From Actinomadura spongiicola (lineage in GTDB: Bacteria > Actinomycetota > Actinomycetes > Streptosporangiales > Streptosporangiaceae): a DNA stretch of 64,000 bases. The notes under the pieces are model-generated. The model searched no databases. It was not told the DNA's origin and was given only the letters and a program-made list of their open reading frames with translations. Within the stretch, counting starts at the first letter, position 1. Each line of letters opens with the position of its first letter. Location: assembly GCF_003432485.1 (NCBI RefSeq), contig NZ_QVNQ01000008.1:124001-188000 (forward strand). The letters run 5' to 3'. Both the position numbers and the translations under genes were made by a program. Positions 42,140 through 49,667 of the stretch are shown one piece after another.

Positions 42140-42945
42140 TCGCCCCGAGCGTTAGGATTGTCGACTCCATGCACCAGAACGGGTTGAGCGCCGGTTTCCT
42201 GTACCCCGGGCACAGCGCCGAGGACGACTACCCGGCCATCGAGCGCGCCCTCGGCGGGGTGCGCCTGCCGGTCGTGCACACGCTGATGCGCGAGGACGCC
42301 CACCGCGTCGACGCGCTGCTGGACATCGGCGGCGCCGACGTCCTCGCCGACGGCGCCCGGACGCTGCGGGAGATGGGCGTCAGGTCCGCCGTGTGGGCCT
42401 GCACCAGCGGCAGCTTCGTGTTCGGCTGGGACGGCGCCCAACGGCAGGTGGAGGGCGTCGCGGCGGCGGCGGGCGTGCCGGCGTCCAGTACATCGTTCGC
42501 GTTCGTGCACGCGGCCCGCGCGCTCGGCCTGACCAGGGTCGCGGTCGCCGCGACCTACCCGTCCGACGTCGCCGAGCGGTTCGTCGCGTTCCTCGGCCGG
42601 GCCGGCGTCGAGGTGGTGGCGCTGTCCTGCCGGGGCATCGTCACCGCCGCCGAGGTCGGCACCCTCGGCCGCGAGGAGGTGCTCGCGTTCGTCGCGGCCA
42701 ACGACCATCCGGACGCCGAGGCGGTGCTGGTGCCCGACACCGCGCTGCACACCGTGTCCTGGCTCGACGAGCTGGAGGCGGTCGTCGGCAAGCCGGTGCT
42801 GACCGCCAACCAGGTGAGCGTGTGGGAGGGGCTGCGGCTCGCGTCCGGCACCGGGGGGCTCGCACCGCGCCCCGGGCTGGGCCGGCTGTTCGCCGCGCCC
42901 GCCGCCGTCCCCGCCGGGCCGGGACGACATGCCTGGCAGCCATAA
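42136..42945 (+). CDS. Maleate isomerase-like paralogue lacking the second cysteine
   Basis: 269 aa, paralogous to the preceding gene. Cys89 (WACTSGSFVFG) is kept. The second cysteine position reads VLVPDTALHT, with Asp201 where Cys is expected. A single-cysteine member cannot use the two-base cysteine mechanism, so it may be a decarboxylase-like, isomerase-like or non-catalytic partner. The chosen ATG overlaps the previous stop (ATGA). ATG 42169 is a possible second start, just behind a half operator and a TAGGAT box. Confidence 0.82.
   Translation: MIAPSVRIVDSMHQNGLSAGFLYPGHSAEDDYPAIERALGGVRLPVVHTLMREDAHRVDALLDIGGADVLADGARTLREMGVRSAVWACTSGSFVFGWDGAQRQVEGVAAAAGVPASSTSFAFVHAARALGLTRVAVAATYPSDVAERFVAFLGRAGVEVVALSCRGIVTAAEVGTLGREEVLAFVAANDHPDAEAVLVPDTALHTVSWLDELEAVVGKPVLTANQVSVWEGLRLASGTGGLAPRPGLGRLFAAPAAVPAGPGRHAWQP
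42153..42165 (+). promoter_or_regulatory. Half-site of the GntR-type operator with TAGGAT box
   Basis: TAGGATTGTCGAC repeats the -10/operator overlap seen at 40643-40655, but the right half (ACAATC) is absent and no good -35 is found. It may be a weak internal promoter or chance. Confidence 0.3.
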
Positions 42946-42970
42946 CGGAATAACGAAAGGGGCCCGCGGC

Positions 42971-43630
42971 ATGGGCCGTTTGGGTGAGCTGGAACCCGTC
43001 CCCCGCAAGTCGACCGTCGAGATCGTCTCTGACGAGCTGCGCTCGGCGATCATGTACGGCTCGCTGGAACCCGGCGCGCAGCTCGGCGAGGCCGAGCTGG
43101 CCGCCCGGCTCGGCATCAGCCGTGGCCCGTTGCGCGAGGCGATGCAGCGGCTCGTCCAGGAGGGGCTGCTGGTCAGCGAGCCGCACCGCGGGCTGTTCGT
43201 CCGCACGCTGGACGAGGGCGACGTCGAGGACGTCTACCTCGCCCGCCTCGCGATCGAGCGCGAGGCCTGCCGGCTCATCATGGAACGCAACCGCGGCGAG
43301 GCGGTGGCCCGGCTCACCGAGGCCCTGGAGGCGCTGGTCGACGCGGCCGAGCAACGCGACCGGGTGGCGATGAGCGACGCCGACCAGGCGTTCCACGAGG
43401 TGCTGGTCAGCTCGTCCGGCAGCCCCCGGCTGGAGCGGATGGCGCACACGCTGCTGGTGGAGACCCGCATGTGCCTGAACGCCCTCCAGGACACCTACCC
43501 GGAGCCGTCCGAGCTGGTCGAGGAGCACCGGCGGCTGGTCGACGCGATCGGCGATGGCGAGGAGGAGCGGCTGCTGACCCTCATCGAGGAGCACATGACC
43601 GACTCCATCGACCGTCTCCGCGCCACCTGA
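42971..43630 (+). CDS. GntR-family (FadR/FCD type) transcriptional regulator
   Basis: 219 aa. The winged helix is clear: LGEAELAARLGISRGPLREA and LVSEPHRGLFVRTLDEGD. The C-terminal all-helical FCD ligand domain includes DADQAFHEVLVSSSG and LVEEHRRLVDAI. FCD regulators usually repress catabolic operons until a carboxylate binds. The palindromes at 40646 and 43704 are of the kind these proteins bind, so it likely controls both halves of the locus. The ATG has AAAGGGG 9 nt upstream. Confidence 0.9.
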   Translation: MGRLGELEPVPRKSTVEIVSDELRSAIMYGSLEPGAQLGEAELAARLGISRGPLREAMQRLVQEGLLVSEPHRGLFVRTLDEGDVEDVYLARLAIEREACRLIMERNRGEAVARLTEALEALVDAAEQRDRVAMSDADQAFHEVLVSSSGSPRLERMAHTLLVETRMCLNALQDTYPEPSELVEEHRRLVDAIGDGEEERLLTLIEEHMTDSIDRLRAT

Positions 43631-43666
43631 CCGCACCGGCCACCGCACCGGCCACCGCACCGGCCA
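43631..43666. repeat. Three copies of a 12-bp direct repeat
   Basis: CCGCACCGGCCA occurs three times in perfect tandem directly after the GntR stop codon. A fourth copy starts but diverges. Simple-sequence origin is likely. Its position just before the aminotransferase -35 might affect spacing or mRNA. Confidence 0.6.
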
Positions 43667-43672
43667 CCGCGC

Positions 43673-43719
43673 TGGACATCGGAGACCGCCCCACCTACAT
43701 TGCAGATTGTCGACAATCT
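43673..43719 (+). promoter_or_regulatory. Aminotransferase promoter with perfect GntR-type palindrome
   Basis: TGGACA (43673-43678), a 17-nt spacer and TACATT (43696-43701) form a plausible promoter. AGATTGTCGACAATCT (43704-43719) is a perfect 16-bp palindrome at the expected transcription start, ending 14 nt before the ATG. This is the best copy of the motif found three times in the locus. Confidence 0.75.
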
Positions 43720-43733
43720 ACCGGAGGGCCGCC

Positions 43734-44987
43734 ATGGCAACGCTGTCACCCCTGCTCAAGCAGGCCACTCCCGTCCTGGCCGAGCGCGGCGAGGGCGTCT
43801 ACCTCTACGACACCGACGGCGGACGCCATCTGGACTTCACCGCGGGCATCGGCGTCACGAACACCGGCCACTGCCACCCGCGCGTGGTCGAGGCGGCGCG
43901 CCGGCAGGTCGGCACGCTGATCCACGGGCAGTACACGACGGTCATGCACGAGCCGCTGCTGCGGCTCACCGACGCGCTCGGCGAGGTGCTCCCGGACGGT
44001 CTCGACTCGCTGTTCTTCCTCAACAGCGGCAGCGAGGCCGTCGAGGCGTCCATCCGGCTGGCCCGGCACGCCACCGGCCGCCAGAACATCGTGGTGTTCC
44101 ACGGCTCCTTCCACGGCCGGACGATGGGCGCCGCCGCGCTCACGACGGCGGGCACGAAGTTCCGCGCCGGGATCGGCCCGCTGATGCCGGGCGTCGCGAT
44201 CGCGCCGTTCCCGCAGGCGTACCGGTACGGGTGGCCCGAGGAGGAGGCGACGCGGTTCGCGCTGCGCGAGCTGGACTACCTGCTCGCCACGGCGAGCCCC
44301 GCGTCCGACACGGCGGCGTTCATGGTCGAGCCCGTGCTCGGCGAGGGCGGCTACATCCCCGCGCCGCCCGCGTTTCTGGAGGGTCTGCGCGAGCGCGCCG
44401 ACCGGCACGGCATCCTGCTGATCATGGACGAGGTGCAGACCGGGTTCGGCCGCACCGGCCGGTTCTGGGGGCACGAGCACGCGGCGGCGCGGCCCGACGT
44501 CCTCATCACCGCCAAGGGCCTGGCCAGCGGGTTCCCGCTGTCGGCGATCGCCGCGCCGACCTCGCTGATGGAGCGGGCCTGGGCGGGCTCGCAGGGCGGC
44601 ACGTACGGCGGCAACGCGGTGTCCTGCGCCGCCGCGCTCGCGACGCTGGAGGTCATCCGGGACGAGGACCTCGTCGCCAACGCCGCCCGGCAGGGCGCGC
44701 GGCTCGCCGACGGCCTCCGCAAGGTCGCCGCCGACCATCCGGCGATCGGCGACGTGCGCGGCCTCGGGCTGATGCAGGCCAGCGAGTTCACCACGCCGGA
44801 CGGCGAACCCGACACGACCGCCGCCCAGCGGGCGCAGCGGGCCGCCGCCGAACGCGGGCTGCTGCTGCTGACCTGCGGCGCGCACGGCAACGTCGTCCGG
44901 ATGATCCCGCCGCTGATCGTCACCGCGGAGCAGGTCGACGACGCGCTCACCCTGTGGTCGGGCGCGGTCGCGGACGCCGTCGGCTGA
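43734..44987 (+). CDS. Class III PLP-dependent aminotransferase (GabT-like)
   Basis: 417 aa. The PLP lysine is Lys261 in VLITAKGLASGFPLSA. Other family motifs are FLNSGSEAVEASIRLAR, VFHGSFHGRTMGA, and LLIMDEVQTGFGRTGRFW with the PLP-contact Asp. It resembles 4-aminobutyrate or related omega-amino acid aminotransferases; the amino donor is not certain. The ATG has GGAGGG upstream. It has its own operator-bearing promoter and ends the plus-strand part of the catabolic locus. Confidence 0.9.
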   Translation: MATLSPLLKQATPVLAERGEGVYLYDTDGGRHLDFTAGIGVTNTGHCHPRVVEAARRQVGTLIHGQYTTVMHEPLLRLTDALGEVLPDGLDSLFFLNSGSEAVEASIRLARHATGRQNIVVFHGSFHGRTMGAAALTTAGTKFRAGIGPLMPGVAIAPFPQAYRYGWPEEEATRFALRELDYLLATASPASDTAAFMVEPVLGEGGYIPAPPAFLEGLRERADRHGILLIMDEVQTGFGRTGRFWGHEHAAARPDVLITAKGLASGFPLSAIAAPTSLMERAWAGSQGGTYGGNAVSCAAALATLEVIRDEDLVANAARQGARLADGLRKVAADHPAIGDVRGLGLMQASEFTTPDGEPDTTAAQRAQRAAAERGLLLLTCGAHGNVVRMIPPLIVTAEQVDDALTLWSGAVADAVG

Positions 44988-45019
44988 CGTCCCGACGTCC
45001 GCCCCGGTGAACCGGCGGA

Positions 45020-46165
45020 TTAGGCCTGTGTGACGGTGCCGTCCCTGAGAAGGCTTTCGGTGTCGGGGAAGCCGAGGTCGTCCAGGACGGCGCGGGACTG
45101 GCCGCCGGGGAGGACGGGGACGCCGTCGGTGCGCGCGGGGGTTCGGGAGAAGCGCGGAGCGGGGGCGGGCTGGCGGTGGCCCGCGAGCGTGGGGAAGACG
45201 CCGCGGGAGGTGTTCCAGGGGTGGTCGGCCGCCTCGGTCAGGGAGAGGACGGGCGCCACGCAGGCGTCGCTCGGCACGAAGATCTCCGTCCACTCGTCGC
45301 GGGTCCTGGTGCGGAAGACGGCGGCGAACCGGGCGCGCAACGTGGGCCAGCCCGCGCGGTCGTGCCGGGCGGGCAGGTCCTCGTCGGCGAGGCCGAGGAG
45401 GCGGAGGAGCTCGGCGTAGAAGCGCGGTTCGAGGGCGCCCACGGCCATGTGCCGGTCGTCGGAGGTCTCGTAGACGTCGTACCAGGGGGCGCCGGTGTCG
45501 AGCAGGTTGACGCCGCGACGGTCCTCCCAGAGGCCGCCCGCGAGGAGGCCGTGGACGAACGTGGACAGATGCGCGGCGCCGTCCACGATGGCGGCGTCCA
45601 CGACCTGCCCGCGCCCGGAGGTCCGCGCCGCGAGGAGCGCCGACAGGACGCCGACGACGAGGTACATGCTGCCGCCCGCGAAGTCGCCGAGCAGGTTAAC
45701 CGGGACCTGCGGCGGGCCGTCGGCGCGGCCGACGGCGTGCAGGGCGCCGGTGACGGCGAGGTAGGCGATGTCGTGCCCGGCGGTGTGGGAGAGGCGCCCC
45801 TCCTGACCCCAGCCGGTCATGCGCCCGTAGACGAGCGCCGGGTTGCGGGCCAGGCAGTCGTCCGGGCCGAGGCCGAGGCGTTCGGCGACCCCGGGACGGA
45901 ACCCCTCCACGAGGACGTCGGCCCGTTCGACCAGGCGGAGGGCGACGTCCCGGCCGCGGTCGCTCTTGAGGTCGATCGCGATGGACCGTTTGCCGCGGTT
46001 CGTGAAGTCGGTCCCGCCGGTGGCCTCCCCGTCCCGCACGGCCGTGGCGCGGTCGACGCGGACGACGTCGGCGCCGAGGTCGGCCAGCAGCATCGCGGCG
46101 AACGGTCCGGGCCCGATCCCGGCCAGCTCGATGACCCGTGTTCCGGAGAGTGGCCCGCTGCCCAT
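45020..46165 (-). CDS. Alpha-methylacyl-CoA racemase (CoA-transferase family III fold)
   Basis: 381 aa. The racemase catalytic set is recognisable: His131 (TAGHDIAYLAVTGAL), Asp161 (NLLGDFAGGSMYL) and Glu246 (GALEPRFYAELL). Their spacing is the same as in the mycobacterial enzyme (126/156/241). The N-terminus has GTRVIELAGIGPGPFAAMLL. It epimerises 2-methylacyl-CoA so that branched chains can enter beta-oxidation. It is convergent with the aminotransferase and probably separate from its regulation. Confidence 0.9.
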   Translation of the reverse strand: MGSGPLSGTRVIELAGIGPGPFAAMLLADLGADVVRVDRATAVRDGEATGGTDFTNRGKRSIAIDLKSDRGRDVALRLVERADVLVEGFRPGVAERLGLGPDDCLARNPALVYGRMTGWGQEGRLSHTAGHDIAYLAVTGALHAVGRADGPPQVPVNLLGDFAGGSMYLVVGVLSALLAARTSGRGQVVDAAIVDGAAHLSTFVHGLLAGGLWEDRRGVNLLDTGAPWYDVYETSDDRHMAVGALEPRFYAELLRLLGLADEDLPARHDRAGWPTLRARFAAVFRTRTRDEWTEIFVPSDACVAPVLSLTEAADHPWNTSRGVFPTLAGHRQPAPAPRFSRTPARTDGVPVLPGGQSRAVLDDLGFPDTESLLRDGTVTQA

Positions 46166-46217
46166 CCGCGACTCCCTGAATGTCGTTCGGTCCCCCAGTG
46201 TGCCCGATCCGGGCGGC

Positions 46218-47792
46218 TCAGCGGGCGGTGACGGCGAGCGGGGTGGTCCGGGGGCCGGGCGCGACGAGCAGGCGGTCCTCCGTGGTCGAACGGTCGACGC
46301 CGGTCACGTGCGGGACGAGTCCGCGTCCGGCGGCCGCCAGGTAGTACCAGCGGTCGGACGGCGCCCGCCACCACGTCCCGCTGGCCGGGCGACGGGCGTC
46401 GCAGTGTCCCGTGGCCTGGTCCTTCGCGGCGAGCAGCGTGGCGCGGGCGATGGTGCCGGCGGCGTGCGTGAGGCGGGTGCAGACCCAGTCGGCCCGGCCG
46501 CCGCCGTGCGGGAGGCGGCCCGACCAGAAGCGCCACGCCATCGCCTCCGACACCGGCCGCGGCGACGGGGCGACGCAGGCCAGGCGGTCCCAGATCCTGC
46601 GCCCCTCCGGGCCCAGGCGGTCGAGCCGGTCCGTCCCGTCCGGGCGGTAGGCGGGCGAGTGGTAGGTGAGGACGGCGGCGCGCGGGCCGCCGAGGTCGCC
46701 GACCGTTCTCGTGCCGAGGTGGAAGAGCGGGCCCCGGCCGCAGCCGGCGCGGCCCCGGATCGGGGCGGTCACGCCGTCCGACGTGGCGAGCGGGCCGCCT
46801 TCGAGGGTCTGCGGCGGCGCGTCCCACGGGGCGAGGAGGTAGCGTCCGCCGCCCAGGGCGATCGGCGCGGACGGGTCGGCGCCCGCGGCGGTGACGACGA
46901 GGCCGCCGGGCGAGTACCGGGCGAGCCGGTCGCCGCGCCGCAGCACGGCGACGGGCACGCCGTCGACACGGCCCGCGTAGAGGAGCTGCGGCGCGCCGCC
47001 GGAGCGTCGGGAGCCCGGCCACGCGGCGGCGGCGCGGCCGGTGAAGGTCCGGTCGCGGGCGAGGTCGCCGCGCACCGGCCAGGCGTCGAGCGTGCGGGCG
47101 CGGGTCCAGGCGTCCGGCTCGGCGAACACCAGGCGTGGGGCGTCCGCCCCCGGCTCGTCGTGCTCGGTCATCACCAGCACGGCGGCCAGGACCCCGGTGA
47201 GGAAGGTCGCGAGCACCAGCGGCGCCGCCGACCGGGTCCGGACCGGACGCGGCAGCACCGGCTCGAACCGCTCGGGGCGCCGCGCGGACGGGAGCGTGGC
47301 GGCGTCGGCGGCGCGGATCACCGGCCACGGGTCGCGGACGCGCAGCTCGATCAGCTGGTCGCGGACGGCGTACCGGGGCAGGCCCTCGACATGGCGCAGG
47401 ACGTAGGCGACGCGGACGTGCGGGTCCAGCCTGGCGAGCGCGGCGGTGAGCGCGGGGTCGGGAAGCTGCGCGGGCAGCGCCCGCAGCCACGGCCCGAGCC
47501 CGATCCGGAGCCGGCGGGACGGGCGCATCGCCCGGCGCAGCACCCGGGTCCGGCGGCGGGCGTACCCGGCGGGCGAACGGTCCCGGGCGCCGCGAGCGGT
47601 GCCGTCCACGATCCGGCGCGCGATCGCCAGCCGGTAGACGCGTTTACCCGTCCCCGGAAGAACGAAATACGCCATCCGGACAAGGTCGCCATAAGCAGTT
47701 TTCGTCGTCGGCGTCTCCGTCTCCGGACTCGCCAGGACATCGTCCGTCACGCCGGGCCACTCCCTCCGGACCGTTCCTTCGTCGGGAACCAT
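46218..47792 (-). CDS. Membrane protein with sigma-like cytoplasmic part and extracytoplasmic domain
   Basis: 524 aa from the ATG giving MVPDEGTVRREW; a TTG start 45 bp earlier is possible. The first 150 residues look like a worn ECF sigma factor: YGDLVRMAYFVLPG followed by RVYRLAIARRIVD as region 2, and LDPHVRVAYVLRHVEGL as region 4. One transmembrane helix lies at about 188-208 (PLVLATFLTGVLAAVLVM). A C-terminal extracytoplasmic domain of about 300 residues with several Cys (GCGRGPLFH, CVAPSPRP) follows. No known name. It is divergent from the kinase gene, with about 260 bp between starts. Confidence 0.7.
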   Translation of the reverse strand: MVPDEGTVRREWPGVTDDVLASPETETPTTKTAYGDLVRMAYFVLPGTGKRVYRLAIARRIVDGTARGARDRSPAGYARRRTRVLRRAMRPSRRLRIGLGPWLRALPAQLPDPALTAALARLDPHVRVAYVLRHVEGLPRYAVRDQLIELRVRDPWPVIRAADAATLPSARRPERFEPVLPRPVRTRSAAPLVLATFLTGVLAAVLVMTEHDEPGADAPRLVFAEPDAWTRARTLDAWPVRGDLARDRTFTGRAAAAWPGSRRSGGAPQLLYAGRVDGVPVAVLRRGDRLARYSPGGLVVTAAGADPSAPIALGGGRYLLAPWDAPPQTLEGGPLATSDGVTAPIRGRAGCGRGPLFHLGTRTVGDLGGPRAAVLTYHSPAYRPDGTDRLDRLGPEGRRIWDRLACVAPSPRPVSEAMAWRFWSGRLPHGGGRADWVCTRLTHAAGTIARATLLAAKDQATGHCDARRPASGTWWRAPSDRWYYLAAAGRGLVPHVTGVDRSTTEDRLLVAPGPRTTPLAVTAR

Positions 47793-48056
47793 GAGGTTAG
47801 GGCGCCGCGGAACACCGCTGAGGCGTAATTGGGACAACGATTATCGCCCCATGGAAAACGCCGGTCCATTTCATCGGAAGCGCGTCCCCGGTCGGCGGGT
47901 CGCGGCCCGCCCGCACGCGGAGCACCGCTTCCGATCCGTCCCCGTACTACGCTGTTGACCTCCGCGGAACCTTCCCGGGCCGCAGGACATCGAAGGATCG
48001 CGCCCCCGCCGCGAACCGGACGAGCGACGAAGAAGGATTCCCCCCATGAGCCCCCG

Positions 48057-49655
48057 ATGCTGATCGAGGACGTTCCGGGGTACCGGGTGCTGGAGCAGGT
48101 CGGCGAGGGCGGCTTCAGCGTCGTGTACCGCGCGCACCAGGAGCACCTCGACCGGATGGTCGCGCTGAAGGTCCTGTCGATCGGCTCCGTCGACGACACG
48201 GCGATGCGGCGCTTCCAGCGGGAGAGCAGGATCACCGGAAGGCTGTCCGGTCATCCGAACATCGTGACCGTGCTGGACACCGGCACCACCCGGTCGGGCC
48301 GCCCCTACATCGCGATGGAGTACTTCGAGCAGGGCGCGCTCACCGACCGGCTCGCGCGGGAGGGGCCGCTGCCCGTCGCGGACGTCCTCCGCATCGGGGT
48401 GAAGATGGCGGGCGCGCTCGCCGCGACCCACGAGACCGACGTCCTGCACCGCGACGTCAAGCCGCAGAACGTGCTGCTGTCCAGGTACGGGGAGCCCGCG
48501 CTCGCCGACTTCGGGATCGCGCGCCTGGTCGACGCCTTCGACGCCACCCACACGCAGGCGTTCACCCCGCACCACGCGGCGCCGGAGGTGCTGGAGGGAC
48601 GGCCGCCCGGCGTCGGCGCCGACATCTACTCGCTCGGGTCGACCCTGTACCAGCTCCTCGCGGGCCGTCCGGCGTTCAAGGGCCCGATCGGCGAGGGCAT
48701 CGCGCTGCTGATGTTGCGAATCCTGAACGAGCCGCCGCCGCTGATCCCCCGGCCGGACGTGCCCCCGCAGGTCGCGGACGCCATCGGCCGCGCGATGGCG
48801 AAGACCCCCGAGCAGCGGTTCGCGACCGCCGTCGAGTTCGCGCGGGCGTTGCAGCGCGTGCAGGGCGAGTTGGGCCTGCCGGTCACGGACGTCCCGCACA
48901 GCGGCGCCTCCGTGCCGCCCGCGCCGCGGAGGGGCGGTGGCGACACCGGGTCCGCGTCCTCGGGTCCGTCGTCCGCGTCCCGTTCCGGCCCGGTGCCGTA
49001 CTTTCCCGACATGGCGGGACCGCCGCCGGTTCCGGAGTGGGCGCCGACCGCCCAGGAACCGTCCACCCCCGTGCCCCTTCCCGCCCCCCTGCCCCGGTTC
49101 CCGGAGCCCGCGCCGCCCCGTACCGACCCGCACACGACACCGCATCAGCCCACCCGGGACCGAACGGACGGCGGGTCGCGGCGCGGCCTGTTCGTCGCGG
49201 CGGGCGTCGCGCTCGTCGGCGGGGTGGGGCTCGGCCTCGGCGCCCTCGCCCTGACCGGCGACGGTTCCGGGGAGGACCCGCCCGCGTCGTCGCCGTCGTC
49301 CACGCCGGTCGCCCGGCAGCCGCCCGCGGGCGTCCCGGTGGAGCCGATCACGCCCGAGCAGTTCGCGGCGACGCGTCCCCGCCGGCTGGTCGCCAGGCCG
49401 GTCGGGCGGACGGCGGCGCTCCGCTGGGCGTTGCCGTCCGCCGCGCGGGGGCTGCCGTTGCTCGTCCAGCGGCAGCCCGCCGGTTCGACCCCGATCGTGC
49501 CGGTCAAGCGCGACTCCCGGTCGGCGACCGTCTCGGGTTTGCGGCCGAAGGCCGTCTACTGCTTCCGGGTCGGCGCGGTGCTGCGCCTCAACGAGGGGCA
49601 GGCGCCGGACGTGTCCTGGTCGGCGCCCGCGTGCGTCAACAAGAAGCGCGGCTGA
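48057..49655 (+). CDS. Membrane Ser/Thr protein kinase (PknB-like) with FN3-like outer domain
   Basis: 532 aa. The kinase domain has a glycine loop VGEGGFSVVY, VALKVL, HRDVKPQNVLL and DFGIAR, so it should be active. A proline-rich linker, one transmembrane helix (RGLFVAAGVALVGGVGLGLG) and an FN3-like outer domain (LRWALPSAARGLPLLVQRQP) follow. The start is uncertain. A good ribosome-binding site (AGAAGGA) precedes an ATG at 48046 that hits a stop after five codons. One extra C in the C-run after it would fuse it in frame to this ATG. Convergent with the FN3 protein gene. Confidence 0.85.
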   Translation: MLIEDVPGYRVLEQVGEGGFSVVYRAHQEHLDRMVALKVLSIGSVDDTAMRRFQRESRITGRLSGHPNIVTVLDTGTTRSGRPYIAMEYFEQGALTDRLAREGPLPVADVLRIGVKMAGALAATHETDVLHRDVKPQNVLLSRYGEPALADFGIARLVDAFDATHTQAFTPHHAAPEVLEGRPPGVGADIYSLGSTLYQLLAGRPAFKGPIGEGIALLMLRILNEPPPLIPRPDVPPQVADAIGRAMAKTPEQRFATAVEFARALQRVQGELGLPVTDVPHSGASVPPAPRRGGGDTGSASSGPSSASRSGPVPYFPDMAGPPPVPEWAPTAQEPSTPVPLPAPLPRFPEPAPPRTDPHTTPHQPTRDRTDGGSRRGLFVAAGVALVGGVGLGLGALALTGDGSGEDPPASSPSSTPVARQPPAGVPVEPITPEQFAATRPRRLVARPVGRTAALRWALPSAARGLPLLVQRQPAGSTPIVPVKRDSRSATVSGLRPKAVYCFRVGAVLRLNEGQAPDVSWSAPACVNKKRG

Positions 49656-49667
49656 CGGGATGCGCGA

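Noticed and set aside
43631..43666. Three 12-bp repeats as a CRISPR or attachment site
   Set aside because: No spacers, unit too short, GC-simple; kept only as a minor repeat.
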